From NCBI GenBank assembly GCA_964520585.1, contig CAZFOO010000008.1:8324-72323 (forward strand): a DNA stretch of 64,000 nucleotides, written 5' to 3'. The notes beneath the pieces are model-generated. The model did no database searches. It was given only the letters and a program-made list of their open reading frames with translations, and was not told where the DNA came from. The DNA is from PXAP01 sp964520585 (lineage in GTDB: Bacteria > Bacteroidota > Bacteroidia > Bacteroidales > PUMT01). Numbering within the stretch: position 1 is the first letter of the stretch; each line of letters starts with the position of its first letter. This document shows, piece by piece, positions 1 to 9,709 of this stretch. The translations under genes were made by a program, and so were the position numbers.

Positions 1-1989
1 TAACTCAACATATGACTTTGAAATAAACAGTCCAAGTCCGCTACCGGGATGTTCGCCTTTCGAATCAATATCTCCCTGCCTGAAACGTTCAAATATAATT
101 TCATGTAATTCCGCCGATATACCCGGTCCGCTATCCTTAACATGAAAAATTATTTCATTTCTTTCTTTTATATATCCAGTATCAATAGTACCTGACTTTA
201 TATATTTCACTGCATTCCCAACAAGGTTGCTCAATACCTGGCTCAGTTTGGCTTCGTCAGAAAGAACAAATGCCTGTTCATCGGGAAGAGAAGTATTACA
301 ATACATCTTAACACCCTTCCTGGATGCTTCTCTTTCAAACTGTTCACATACCAGCCTGGTTATCTGGTTAACATTTATTCTTTTAATAAACAATCTTGTC
401 TGGCCGGCTTCCAGTGCAGCAATATCAAAAATGTCATCTATAATAGCAAGAAGCTGAATACTGCACCTGAGAATAATCTCAGTATAATGCTCCAAATCGT
501 ACCCATGGTTTTCATTTTTATTTAATAGTTCACTAAATCCTACAATTGCATTAAGTGGTGTCCGTATCTCATGTGACAGATTATTCAGAAAGGCAGTTTT
601 CAGCCGGTCACTTTCCCGGGCTTTATCCCGGGCAATGATCAGATCACTTTCCATTTTCTTCCTTGAAGTAATATCTTCATACGTTCCGAGTACTCCAATA
701 ATATTGTTATCGAGGTCAGTCAGAGGCATCTTACTTGTTTGCAGCCAAATAGTTTTCCCATCAGGGGTAGTCTGGGGCTCGATATAATTAAGTCGGGGAA
801 TGCCACTTTTTATTACTTCCACATCATCCTTCCTGTAAATATCAGCCTGATCTTTCCAGCCCATCTGATAATCATCAAAGCCCCTAAGGTCTTCGGGAAT
901 CCTGAATCCGGCATCCCTGGCAAATTGGAGATTGCATCCAAGATATCTGCACTCGCGGTCCTTCCAGAATACCCTGACCGGAATCGTATCAATAATAGTC
1001 CTCAACATCTGCTGAGATTCTTCAAAAGCATCTTTTGCCTTCTTCATTTCGGTAATTTCCTGAACTATTCCTGTTGAGGTGGCCGGCAAACCGGATTCAT
1101 CATATTCAGTATAACCTTTTTCAATAACCCACTTTACCCTGCCGTCTTTCATTAACAACCTGTGCTCAATCTCATAAGGACTTTTGCTAATGAGAGATTC
1201 ACTGTACGATCTGTCAACCATTTCCCTGTCATCTGGATGAACAATCTTCAAAAATTTTTCATAAGAAGGACTGTCATTGGACTTATCAATCTCAAATATA
1301 TCATATATTGTATCTGTCCATTCCAGATTCTCTGATCGCAGATCATAATACCATCTTCCCAGTCCTGCCAGCTTATTTGCCTCCTTTAATGCCGTTTCAC
1401 TTGCTGATAACCTGTCAAAAATCTTCAGATAATGTTCCCGGTTCTGAAAAAGGAGAAAAAGAAGAAGGGTGGCAACAGGATATATTATAAGAACAGGATA
1501 AAGAATCTGTGGCAAAATCATCCGCCTGGCATCAACTGGCAGAACCAGAACCAGGGCAAGCATGACAATGTGGACCGTCAGACCAAATCCGTAATACGCC
1601 AAAGAACTCGAAGCCCAACTGTATCTTTTTCGTAAAAAATAGAAAAATATACCCAGAATACCCGACTCCAGGATAACAAGAACACCCATAAGGGTTCCTG
1701 CCCCCCCTGTAAAGATACGGTATAAGGAGCTGACTATAATAGCAATGGTGCCAGCAACCGGGCCACCAAAAACACCGGAGGTTACCAGTATTATAGACCT
1801 GCCGTCCAATATGATCCCCGGAAGAATTTCCACAGAATTTAACATTCCGGTAATCGCAACAAACCCAAATAACAAACCAGATAATAACTGGTACCTTTTA
1901 GAGTCCTGTTTAAGGTATCTCAGCAGTAAACTGTGAACTACACTGAGCGATACAAGAAGAGTGACATTATTGAGTAGTGATATATACAT
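1..1989 (-). CDS. Membrane PAS sensor histidine kinase (3' end cut by window edge)
   Basis: Reading frame opens with ATG at 1989 and is still open at base 1, so 663 codons are visible. Residues about 1-175 form a multi-helix membrane domain with the PGIILDGR signature typical of 5TMR-LYT sensor modules. Two PAS domains follow (about 190-300, with HPDD, and about 305-430). The HisKA H-box is NLSHEIRTPLNAIVGFSELL with the phospho-accepting His near residue 471. The HATPase domain shows the N-box (LSNLVGNAVKY), G1 (DSGPGIS) and G2 (GSGLGLF). The end of the ATPase domain and any receiver or output domain lie outside the window. It should autophosphorylate in response to a membrane or PAS-sensed signal. 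The ligand and the response regulator cannot be seen. Confidence 0.92.
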   Translation of the reverse strand, partial: MYISLLNNVTLLVSLSVVHSLLLRYLKQDSKRYQLLSGLLFGFVAITGMLNSVEILPGIILDGRSIILVTSGVFGGPVAGTIAIIVSSLYRIFTGGAGTLMGVLVILESGILGIFFYFLRKRYSWASSSLAYYGFGLTVHIVMLALVLVLPVDARRMILPQILYPVLIIYPVATLLLFLLFQNREHYLKIFDRLSASETALKEANKLAGLGRWYYDLRSENLEWTDTIYDIFEIDKSNDSPSYEKFLKIVHPDDREMVDRSYSESLISKSPYEIEHRLLMKDGRVKWVIEKGYTEYDESGLPATSTGIVQEITEMKKAKDAFEESQQMLRTIIDTIPVRVFWKDRECRYLGCNLQFARDAGFRIPEDLRGFDDYQMGWKDQADIYRKDDVEVIKSGIPRLNYIEPQTTPDGKTIWLQTSKMPLTDLDNNIIGVLGTYEDITSRKKMESDLIIARDKARESDRLKTAFLNNLSHEIRTPLNAIVGFSELLNKNENHGYDLEHYTEIILRCSIQLLAIIDDIFDIAALEAGQTRLFIKRINVNQITRLVCEQFEREASRKGVKMYCNTSLPDEQAFVLSDEAKLSQVLSNLVGNAVKYIKSGTIDTGYIKERNEIIFHVKDSGPGISAELHEIIFERFRQGDIDSKGEHPGSGLGLFISKSYVEL

Positions 1990-2374
1990 CTGTCTGTTAC
2001 CCTGTTAAATTTCAGGCCTATATATATTTAAAAAAACAGTAAAGTAAGCAAATACAATAATTTCACATTAACTATTTTAGATAATACTCTATTTTAATGC
2101 AAGATAATATATTTGCTAATAAAAACTACTTAACTATTAAACCTTTTAAGGCAGGTTTGACTTTTTACCGCAGTGAAGTTCGTCTTTAATCAAAACAGCT
2201 TACAATTCTGAATCCGGTATTTCTCTAATAATAATATAAGCCAGAATTTTGTCAGTAACTTATAAAGCTTCGACTTAGCCTCGTTAATTCATGAATATTC
2301 GCATAATTATGAAATTAAACTAAGTCTCCCGGCATTTTTGGACGAAAACATTTATTTTTCCAGGGCGTTACAGA
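1990..2374. other. Intergenic, no gene seen
   Basis: AT-rich, 385 bp, between two minus-strand genes. It must hold the kinase promoter on the minus strand. I see no convincing hairpin, repeat or small ORF. Confidence 0.5.
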
Positions 2375-3169
2375 TCAAAAAAACAATCTTATCGAGGCAA
2401 GCATAGTCATTATTATAACCAGCCATCTGAAAGGTTTCTCGGGTATGATCCGGACCAGCCTTATGCCAAGGAATCCGCCAAGCAAAATTACCGGCCACAT
2501 CATAAGATTCAGAGATATGGAGTCGAGGGTAATTGTTTCCCAGACCAAAACATGAAAAGGTATCTTGAACAAATTTATTATCAGGAAAAACCAGGCTCCT
2601 GTACCAATGAGTACATTTTTGGGAAGTTGCATGGCAAGCAGGTACAGACTCATAATAGGCCCTGCCGCGTTTCCTATCATAGTAGCGAAACCGCCTGTAA
2701 TACCAAAAAAACTTCCCGACCCCCAGTTTCCTTCAAGAGGTTTTGAATTTTTCATCCTCTCTCTCCAGATCATCACCGGGATTCCTCCTAGAATAAAGAT
2801 GGCCATGATAATTTTAAAAGTGCTGTCATTGATTACCGCACCAACCCAAATGGCAATAATCACACCCACTGCAGCAAATGGGAAAAGCTTCCATAAATGA
2901 GTCCAGCTCGCATGACGATTGTAGTAGATAACGGCAAATATATCGGCCATTGACAACATGGGAAGCAGCAATCCTGCAGATACTTTACCACCAAAAACAC
3001 CGGCAAGTATGGGAGCAACAAGAATACCCAGTCCGTAAATACCTGTTTTGGCCATTCCGGTAAACAAGGCGGCAGTTATCAATATTACCCAGTGGGTATA
3101 GGAAAGAGATCCTGTAATCTCACCAGTTATATTAATGAATAGCGAAATCATTGCTGTAAAGCTAAACAA
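2375..3169 (-). CDS. TSUP (TauE/SafE) family anion transporter
   Basis: A 264-residue, almost wholly hydrophobic protein with about eight predicted membrane helices in two similar halves, as in the sulfite exporter TauE/SafE (TSUP) family. The helix-loop pattern with TGMAKTGIYGLGILVAPILA in the first half and a second GITGGFATMIGNAAGP segment matches the duplicated Gly-rich motifs of the family. Known members move sulfite, sulfonates or small organic anions across the inner membrane. The substrate here is unknown. It is transcribed away from the oxidoreductase at 3497 and towards the histidine kinase, with 385 bp between. Confidence 0.85.
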   Translation of the reverse strand: MFSFTAMISLFINITGEITGSLSYTHWVILITAALFTGMAKTGIYGLGILVAPILAGVFGGKVSAGLLLPMLSMADIFAVIYYNRHASWTHLWKLFPFAAVGVIIAIWVGAVINDSTFKIIMAIFILGGIPVMIWRERMKNSKPLEGNWGSGSFFGITGGFATMIGNAAGPIMSLYLLAMQLPKNVLIGTGAWFFLIINLFKIPFHVLVWETITLDSISLNLMMWPVILLGGFLGIRLVRIIPEKPFRWLVIIMTMLASIRLFF

Positions 3170-3496
3170 GATTTAGGAAATGAACTATTAAAATACTTTC
3201 GGCTCAAACAATGATGCAGGTATCTTTCAGGATAAACTATTATACCATTATTTGATGCGAAAACAATTTTACCTTTAGCATGGTGATTCCATCCTTAACT
3301 GCTGCCGGTTAAAAATTTTACGATATATAAAAAAAAGATAAATAGCCGATCAGTTTGAATTTTATCCATCAAAGCAGATAAAAACAAATATAGTTATACA
3401 AATAAACTGCTTTAAAAAAGAAATGGGAATCTGTTGCATAAAACTTTTTTATTGAATAAATTGCCATCGTATAATCTAATTAAAAACTCCATAACC
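3170..3496. other. Divergent promoter region
   Basis: 327 bp between the TSUP gene (minus) and the oxidoreductase (plus), so promoters for both must lie here. It is strongly AT-rich. No confident operator or RNA element is seen. Confidence 0.4.
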
Positions 3497-4843
3497 ATGG
3501 ATAATAAACCAAAATCAAAAAGCAGAAGAGAATTTATTACCGATGCTACCGCACTGGGAATCGTTGGTGTTCTTGGAGCCGGCAACCTTATTTCCTCATG
3601 CAGCCAACAAAGAGAAAAGTATCAAACTCCGGTTCTGGCGGACATAGCTCCTGACGGACCTCTCTTAAAAGCCGGACTGGTTGGCTGTGGAGGCAGAGGA
3701 ACAGGAGCAGCTATAAACTTTCTAAATGCAGGGCCTAATTTACAAATTACGGCTCTTGGAGATATTTTCCAGGACCGTCTTGACAGATGCCGGAAATCAC
3801 TGAAAGAACAACGTGATGTTGATATACCGGATGAAAATTGTTTCCTGGGTTTTGACGCTTACAAACACGTCATAGATTCAGGTGTTGACATAGTCATAAT
3901 GGCCACTCCACCTCATTTCAGACCGCAACATTTTGAAGCAGCCGTTCAAGCCAGGAAGCATGCTTTTATTGAAAAACCGTGTGCGGTTGACCCGGTAGGT
4001 GCAAGATCAGTAATGGCAACAGGGAAAATGGCCGAATCAGCGGGATTAACAGTAGTTGCGGGAACACAACTGAGGCATGCACGCGACCATATTGCAACGT
4101 TCGAACAGGTAAAAAACGGAGCCATAGGCGATCTGATTTCAGGTAATGCCCTCAGGTTAGGAGGAAAACTATGGCACAGGAACAGGCAGGAAGGAGAAAG
4201 TGATATGGAGGCCATGTTAAGGGATTGGGTAAACTGGTGTTGGCTTTCCGGTGATCATATTGCCGAACAGTTTGTCCACCAGATCGATATTCTTAACTGG
4301 TTCTTTGAGAAATTTCCCACAAATGCCGTTGGTTTTGGAGGAAGGCACCGTCGCCCCACAGGTGATCAATATGATTTCATCAGTGTGGATTATACCTTTG
4401 ATGACGGAAAAAAATATCAGGGCATGCACCGTCAGATTGACGGTTGTTATAATAATTCTGAAGTTATAATATACGGTACAAAGGGATATACAAATTGCCA
4501 GAATAAAATATTTGACAACAACCATGAACTTATCTGGGAGTATGAGTATCTTACTGATGAAGAGGGACAACCTACACGAAGATTGCCGGTAGTCAGAGAA
4601 GATCAGTCCCATATAAACCTTGTAACGGCCATCCGCACCAACAAACCTGTCAATGAAGCTATCACTATGGCCTCCTCGTCTCTTGTTGCTATAATGGGTA
4701 GAGAATCGGCATATACCGGACAAATGGTAACCTGGGAAGAAATGATGAGTTCAGGCTTGCGGCTCGGACCGGAAGAATACGAAATGGGTCCCGTGGATAT
4801 AAAACCTGAACCTCCGGTTCCGGGGACTGCACCTTCGGCCTGA
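3497..4843 (+). CDS. Exported Gfo/Idh/MocA family oxidoreductase
   Basis: NAD(P)-dependent sugar oxidoreductase family, 448 residues from the chosen start. I prefer ATG 3497 over the upstream in-frame ATG at 3434 because it puts an RR signal near the N-terminus (KSRREF, Arg10-Arg11), followed by a hydrophobic stretch and a lipobox-like LISSC (Cys35), suggesting export by Tat and lipidation. The Rossmann glycine motif (GLVGCGGRG) sits at about 60-68, and the family's EKP motif (FIEKPCAVDP) near 158. Family members with this architecture oxidise sugars or glycosides with a tightly held cofactor in the periplasm. The specific substrate cannot be read from sequence. It is convergent with the epimerase gene at 4945, with a palindromic terminator between. 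Confidence 0.88.
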   Translation: MDNKPKSKSRREFITDATALGIVGVLGAGNLISSCSQQREKYQTPVLADIAPDGPLLKAGLVGCGGRGTGAAINFLNAGPNLQITALGDIFQDRLDRCRKSLKEQRDVDIPDENCFLGFDAYKHVIDSGVDIVIMATPPHFRPQHFEAAVQARKHAFIEKPCAVDPVGARSVMATGKMAESAGLTVVAGTQLRHARDHIATFEQVKNGAIGDLISGNALRLGGKLWHRNRQEGESDMEAMLRDWVNWCWLSGDHIAEQFVHQIDILNWFFEKFPTNAVGFGGRHRRPTGDQYDFISVDYTFDDGKKYQGMHRQIDGCYNNSEVIIYGTKGYTNCQNKIFDNNHELIWEYEYLTDEEGQPTRRLPVVREDQSHINLVTAIRTNKPVNEAITMASSSLVAIMGRESAYTGQMVTWEEMMSSGLRLGPEEYEMGPVDIKPEPPVPGTAPSA

Positions 4844-4868
4844 TAACAGATATTATTGATAAATTATT

Positions 4869-4899
4869 TAAAGAACCGGCATTACGTGCCGGTTCTTTA
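4869..4899. terminator. Bidirectional hairpin terminator
   Basis: Perfect 13-bp stem (TAAAGAACCGGCA pairing with TGCCGGTTCTTTA) around a 5-nt TTACG loop, placed between two convergent genes. Both arms end in TTTA, so it can serve both strands. Confidence 0.8.
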
Positions 4900-4944
4900 A
4901 ATAACATGCAGTGGTCAAGCCAGGCAGAAAGTATCAGCCGGTCA

Positions 4945-5835
4945 TCAGCTTTCCAATATTTCTCCAAGCCTGTCAGACAGATCTGCAAGACCTTCCCTGG
5001 TATTTCCACCGGACTGCTCAATTGTAGCCCAGTCCGAATAACCTATATCATCAAGGGCTTTCATAACTGCAGGCCAGTTGACATCCCCTTCAAGTAGCTT
5101 TACTCCAAAACCATCCCTCCTTCCATGAGAATCTGCCCTCTCAAGGCTGAACTCCTTAATATGTACTTTAGCTATCCTTTCTCCAAGAATTTTTATCCAT
5201 TGTTCGGGAAATCCATAAAGAAGAATATTACCGCAGTCAAAATAAAACCGGACAAAGTGTGAGTCAAATTGATCAATATACCGGACAGCTTCCAGGGGAC
5301 TAAGGAGGAAATTATTCCATACATTTTCGATTGCAATATTAATTCTGAGTTTTTCTGCAAGCGGGATCACTTTCTGAATTTCATTAATTGACCTGTTCCA
5401 GCAATCATCGTAAGAAACATTTGCGTCGACTCTCCCGGGAACAAGCAATACAGTGTCTGCTCCATAAACCGAGGCATCCTCAAGAGTATGAATCAGTGCA
5501 TCTACCCCCTCTTTCCTAACCAGTGGATCCGGATCTGATAAGGGATAACGCCAATGAAGGGCACCGCAAACACTTGGGATCTTCATGCCAGTTTCTTCAC
5601 TTGCGGCAAGTACCTCCTCCCTGTTCAGATGACTCATTGGTTCAATGCCATCAAACCCGGCCAGTTTTGCAGCTACAAATTTTTCTTCAATACTATCGCC
5701 TGCGCCAATGCTTCCCCACATAATTCCTTTATTGATGTTTCTTTGGTTGCCCGGGACAGAATATCCGTATAAGGGAACTGAAGAAAGTATGGTGGCAGCA
5801 ATTAAAGATTTTTTTGCAAATTGTCTCCTGTTCAT
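4945..5835 (-). CDS. Exported sugar isomerase/epimerase-like TIM barrel
   Basis: 296-residue protein of the AP-endonuclease-2 (xylose isomerase-like) TIM-barrel superfamily. The N-terminus (MNRRQFAKKSLIAATILS) is an RR-type export signal. Metal-site-type segments are visible: IAIENVWNN, RFYFDCGN, VHIKEFS and a late TIEQSGG. These supply the Glu/Asp/His ligands used by this superfamily to bind a divalent cation and isomerise, epimerise or cleave keto sugars. It lies 65 bp downstream of the Gfo/Idh/MocA gene at 5901 in the same direction, so the two are probably one operon acting in sequence on one sugar. An exact reaction cannot be assigned. Confidence 0.85.
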   Translation of the reverse strand: MNRRQFAKKSLIAATILSSVPLYGYSVPGNQRNINKGIMWGSIGAGDSIEEKFVAAKLAGFDGIEPMSHLNREEVLAASEETGMKIPSVCGALHWRYPLSDPDPLVRKEGVDALIHTLEDASVYGADTVLLVPGRVDANVSYDDCWNRSINEIQKVIPLAEKLRINIAIENVWNNFLLSPLEAVRYIDQFDSHFVRFYFDCGNILLYGFPEQWIKILGERIAKVHIKEFSLERADSHGRRDGFGVKLLEGDVNWPAVMKALDDIGYSDWATIEQSGGNTREGLADLSDRLGEILES

Positions 5836-5900
5836 AATGCAAGTTAAAAAGATTATTATGGATATCAGGATTTTATATTTCCAGAAGGATTATTTGTAAA

Positions 5901-7370
5901 TTAAACCGAATTTGGTGTGGGGATCTCAAAGCCCTTTCTTTGTGGATCCAAAAGCAGCCGGTTGGCTTCTACAGAATGCTCTCCCACAAAATGTTCCTGT
6001 TCACCGTCAAATTCAAGCCATGGTCCGACTACATATTCAGCCTGATTAACAGGTACACCCATACCGTCCCGTGCAATTTCGTGAATCTTCATAAATTCCT
6101 CGAAAGCCACCGGATTGTCGCCAAATCGTCCTGCCTTGGCGTTGAAGGGCACTTTCTCTCCAAGACGGTAGGAAATATTCATGAGATGTCCCAGCGTAGA
6201 ACCATAGTGGGCATCAACCACCGATGCATTTACCATGGAAGGGTCATTGGCCCGGCATGCAGTGATAAAACTGCCTAAGCGGCCGCCGGGGGTGATATCA
6301 ATATCGGGGACAGATACATTGCGTGGCTGACTGCCATTATGTGACTCATACTTTCCTCCTTCGTACAGACGGCCGCCATCTTCAAAATAAAAACGGTTTG
6401 TTACTTCCCTTTCATATCCTTCATAATTCACATTACGGACATTGAAAAATACCTGTTGCCCATTGGCAAATTCAGCAAGGGCAAACATTGTATTGGGAGT
6501 TTCACCCTGATCATCCCAGGAAAACCTCCCGCCCATGGCCATAACGCGTACCGGATGAGTATTTTCAATCTCCGGATCAAGCGCCCAGTAAGCCACGTCA
6601 AGCTGATGAGTCCCCTGATTGTTCATCTCACCGTTGCCGGTAGGCCAGAACCAGTGCCAGTTATAATGAACCAAATTCTCATTATAGTCGTCAATAATAG
6701 CAGGACCTTTCCAAAGGTTCCAGTCAAGATTCCCGGGAGGAGATAAATTGGGTTCCCAGCCAATTCCACTGCGGGGTTTACAGGCAAACCCATGCGAAAC
6801 TTTCAATTTGCCATACTTCCCGGCATGGATCTCAGCCATCAGACCTGCCCAATTAGGATCACTGCGCCGTTGAGTACCATGTTGCAGGACAATACCATAT
6901 TTTTCGACAGCAGCAACGGCAACCCTCCCTTCATAAATATCGTGGCTGAGTGGCTTCTCAACATAACAATTCTTACCTGCCTGAGCAGCCCAGATGGTCA
7001 TCAGGGAGTGCCAGTGATTCGGAGTACAAACATCGATGGCATCAACCTCCGGGTCTTCCAGTACGCGGCGGACATCTGCAACACCTTCTACCCGGTAGCT
7101 GTTACCCGTTTTTTCACGCACCTCACTCAAACGCTTATCCAGAATATGCTGATCCGGATCAACAAGATAGGCAATTTCCACGTCTTCACGACCGGTATAA
7201 TACCCGATATGGCTGTTGCCCTGCCCATTGACACCACAAACAGCGACCCGGAACCTATCATTGGCTCCAATAATTGAAGCATACGATTTAGGACTGAATC
7301 CCATTGCACCAATAGTGATGCCAGCAGTTCCCAAAACGCTTTTTTTAATAAAATCTCTTCTTTTTACCAT
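5901..7370 (-). CDS. Exported Gfo/Idh/MocA family oxidoreductase
   Basis: 489 residues, starting with an RR export signal (MVKRRDFIKKSVLG) and an Ala-x-Ala-like cleavage region (PKSYAS). The Rossmann loop (VAVCGVNGQGN) is near residue 43 and the EKP motif (YVEKPLSHD) follows. The conserved NNQGTHQLDVAYW segment carries the His and Asp expected in the active site of the larger, secreted branch of this family. This branch, common in Bacteroidota and Planctomycetota, is about 100 residues longer than cytosolic inositol dehydrogenases. It is first gene of a likely two-gene operon with the TIM-barrel protein at 4945. It is only distantly similar to the paralogue at 3497. Confidence 0.88.
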   Translation of the reverse strand: MVKRRDFIKKSVLGTAGITIGAMGFSPKSYASIIGANDRFRVAVCGVNGQGNSHIGYYTGREDVEIAYLVDPDQHILDKRLSEVREKTGNSYRVEGVADVRRVLEDPEVDAIDVCTPNHWHSLMTIWAAQAGKNCYVEKPLSHDIYEGRVAVAAVEKYGIVLQHGTQRRSDPNWAGLMAEIHAGKYGKLKVSHGFACKPRSGIGWEPNLSPPGNLDWNLWKGPAIIDDYNENLVHYNWHWFWPTGNGEMNNQGTHQLDVAYWALDPEIENTHPVRVMAMGGRFSWDDQGETPNTMFALAEFANGQQVFFNVRNVNYEGYEREVTNRFYFEDGGRLYEGGKYESHNGSQPRNVSVPDIDITPGGRLGSFITACRANDPSMVNASVVDAHYGSTLGHLMNISYRLGEKVPFNAKAGRFGDNPVAFEEFMKIHEIARDGMGVPVNQAEYVVGPWLEFDGEQEHFVGEHSVEANRLLLDPQRKGFEIPTPNSV

Positions 7371-7531
7371 TATAGATAGTTTTTTTAGAAATTTTGATCG
7401 GCCAGAAAGGCAAAATCATTAAAATTCATTCGATCTCAATCAAATATAAAGCTTTATTTCTATAATCAGGGTATAATATTAAACCTTTTTTTAATAATCC
7501 GATTATAGGAAATAAAAAAAGTGATATCATT

Positions 7532-7566
7532 ATAAAAAGCAAAATGCACACTTCTTGTGTGCATTT
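7532..7566 (-). terminator. Intrinsic terminator of the TonB_C gene
   Basis: Perfect 10-bp stem (AAATGCACAC / GTGTGCATTT) with a 5-nt loop at 7542-7566. On the minus strand it is followed by TGCTTTTTATA. It lies 45 bp past the stop of the gene at 7612. The plus strand also has a T-run, so it may act both ways. Confidence 0.7.
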
Positions 7567-7611
7567 AATTTTTTCTTAAAAGGAAACATTACCACTTCTA
7601 TAATCAATATA

Positions 7612-8145
7612 TTACTTCAATACAAATTTAAAAGTAAATTTCAGGGTCTGTCCATAAACTTCGGGTATATCAAGCCGGGGAAGCGACATAATGACTCTGT
7701 GAGTTTCTGATATAAGGCTTTCATGTCTTGATGACTTATGAATTTCCTGACCCTGAGGTGCATATTCTGTAATTACTACCTCATCTACATCAATATAATC
7801 ACTGACAGGTTGCAATTCCAGTACTTCGTTGATCCCTCCCTGACTATTAATCCGTGCATACAATTCAACCTCACCAACGTGGCCTTCTTTAACTGCTTCC
7901 TCCGGATAACTTATATGGTTGGTAAGGTATCTTTTTACAGCATTTATAGAACACAGTTCATCAGATACTTTACTACCAGGATCAGATCCGGTCAATTCCA
8001 GCCCAGGAGCGGATAAACTATTAGTCTTATCCATTTCCTGCGCAACAACTTCCTGTGTACCGGAAATAGCAACAATCAGCAAAAAAGAAAAAATTAGCGG
8101 AGTGAACACACTGTATAACCTGAATAGTTTAATTCCATATTTCAT
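7612..8145 (-). CDS. Periplasmic protein with TonB C-terminal-like domain
   Basis: 177 residues with an N-terminal signal peptide (hydrophobic LIFSFLLIVAISG, likely cleavage after VVAQ). The mature part resembles the TonB C-terminal fold: ISYPEEAVKEGHVGEVELYA with INSQGGINEV, the usual first strand-helix-strand, then the closing strand LKFTFKFVLK. About 30 residues with no family counterpart are inserted between. It lacks the membrane anchor and Pro-rich linker of true TonB, so it is unlikely to energise receptors itself. Stand-alone secreted TonB_C domains are common in Bacteroidota and may bind receptors or peptidoglycan. It is divergent from the MFS gene and has its own terminator. Confidence 0.65.
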   Translation of the reverse strand: MKYGIKLFRLYSVFTPLIFSFLLIVAISGTQEVVAQEMDKTNSLSAPGLELTGSDPGSKVSDELCSINAVKRYLTNHISYPEEAVKEGHVGEVELYARINSQGGINEVLELQPVSDYIDVDEVVITEYAPQGQEIHKSSRHESLISETHRVIMSLPRLDIPEVYGQTLKFTFKFVLK

Positions 8146-8491
8146 GGCTATTTTCTTTTGTATACAAATTTAAGAAAATTTTTATATTTATCAATAGTTA
8201 GAGCTAGTTTGTTAATTGTCAATACTCAGCAAACCTTAGCGAATCTAATGCCATGAAGTGTTCCTTTGACTGGTCAACCTGATCTATGAAGATAAAATTA
8301 AATTATTTCCTGGCTTCGCTAGTTTTAAAACTCCTTTAAAACTGATATTATTATCAATTGTAGCTGATTATTAAAAATAAAAAATATAAATTTGAAACCA
8401 ACGGTATTAAAATCTAAAATAAACCAGAAATTTCCATTCTTAGCTGTCCATTCTTGTTTATTTAAACAGTCAATAACCAAAAACTATCCGC
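8146..8491. other. Divergent intergenic region, no gene seen
   Basis: 346 bp between the TonB_C gene (minus) and the MFS gene (plus). AT-rich, with no supported ORF or strong hairpin. An ATG at 8392 opens a 65-codon frame that overlaps the MFS start and shows no protein-like pattern. Confidence 0.4.
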
Positions 8492-9685
8492 ATGGAAAAC
8501 CCAAACTTCAAAAGAGCTGCAATTACAGCCTTAATGGCTGTTTTTACCCTGGCAATATGTTTCATTATCCTTGGAGCAATATCGGTTGAATTAATGGCTG
8601 CACTGGATATCAATACAGGTCAGTTTGGTACCCTGGTCATGGGCTTATTTCTTACAAGCTGTATCGTACAACTTTTAATTGGTCCCATTGTTGACAAAAT
8701 AGGCTACAAGCCGGTTGCTTTTATTGGCTTTATTGTCACAAGTCTCAGCATGGTACTCCTTTCTTTGGCAACAAGTTTCACTTTCGCATTGATTGCATGC
8801 ATATTAATGGGAGTAGGTGCAATGTCGTTGAATACAGTTGGCAATACTCTCATCCCGGTTGTGCTTTTCGAAGGAAAAGACCCGGCCAGGGCCAGTAACT
8901 TTGGCAATGCCTTCTTTGGCATGGGTTATGTACTAACCCCATTGCTGATCGTTTTTATGCTGGATTCATTAAATATGAGCTACAACATTGCCCTGATCAT
9001 AATTGCGATTCTTCTGCTGATTTTTTTGGTCTTTTCAATTACTGCAAAATACCCGGAAGTATTTACGGGATTTGAATTTTCACAGGCATTTAAAATACTA
9101 TTCAAGCCTGCAGTGCTGATTGCGGCACTGGCCCTTTTCTGTTATTTGTCTCTCGAAATATCTATGGGAACATGGATCCGTTCACTAATGAATGAACTAT
9201 ATTCCGTAAGCGGTACTACAGGTGCAGCTTCCAGGACAGGAGTCGTGCTAAGTTCATTTGGAGTAGCGATGATGGTTGGAAGATTTCTGATGGCATCAAT
9301 AAAAAATTTAACCGCGATGGGATCAAAAGTAATTATTTTGATGTCGATAGTCTCATTCGCATCCATTCTGGTAATGATAGTTGCCAATAGTCCGGCTCTG
9401 GCAATTTTTGCAGTAATTATTGCAGGGTTGGCATTTGCTCCTATATTTCCAACAATTGTTGGTGTTACTTTTGGAAAATTTAATCCCAGCCTTTACGGGA
9501 GTATTTTCGGCATTATCTTTTCAGTTGGATTACTTGGCGGAACATTTGTCCCCAATATAATAGGCAATCTGAGTGTAGGATCGACAGTTCAGCAAAGCCT
9601 TATAATCCCTGCTATTATGGCAGCAATTCTTATAATCATCTCATTATTTATAGGAAAAGTAGGTGTTAAAAAAACAGATCTTTAA
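8492..9685 (+). CDS. MFS permease, probably for a sugar
   Basis: 397 residues with 12 predicted membrane helices. The loop between helices 2 and 3 (GPIVDKIGYKP) is the degenerate MFS signature, and there is a second GRF motif in the middle (MMVGRFLMAS). Overall it resembles the small sugar-MFS branch found next to Gfo/Idh/MocA and isomerase genes in Bacteroidota, so uptake of an oxidised or isomerised sugar into the cytosol is a reasonable inference. It is convergent with the TIM-barrel gene at 9710, with only 24 bp between the stop codons. No substrate-determining residues can be named. Confidence 0.8.
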   Translation: MENPNFKRAAITALMAVFTLAICFIILGAISVELMAALDINTGQFGTLVMGLFLTSCIVQLLIGPIVDKIGYKPVAFIGFIVTSLSMVLLSLATSFTFALIACILMGVGAMSLNTVGNTLIPVVLFEGKDPARASNFGNAFFGMGYVLTPLLIVFMLDSLNMSYNIALIIIAILLLIFLVFSITAKYPEVFTGFEFSQAFKILFKPAVLIAALALFCYLSLEISMGTWIRSLMNELYSVSGTTGAASRTGVVLSSFGVAMMVGRFLMASIKNLTAMGSKVIILMSIVSFASILVMIVANSPALAIFAVIIAGLAFAPIFPTIVGVTFGKFNPSLYGSIFGIIFSVGLLGGTFVPNIIGNLSVGSTVQQSLIIPAIMAAILIIISLFIGKVGVKKTDL

Positions 9686-9709
9686 TAAATATTAAAGATC
9701 ACATTAGTT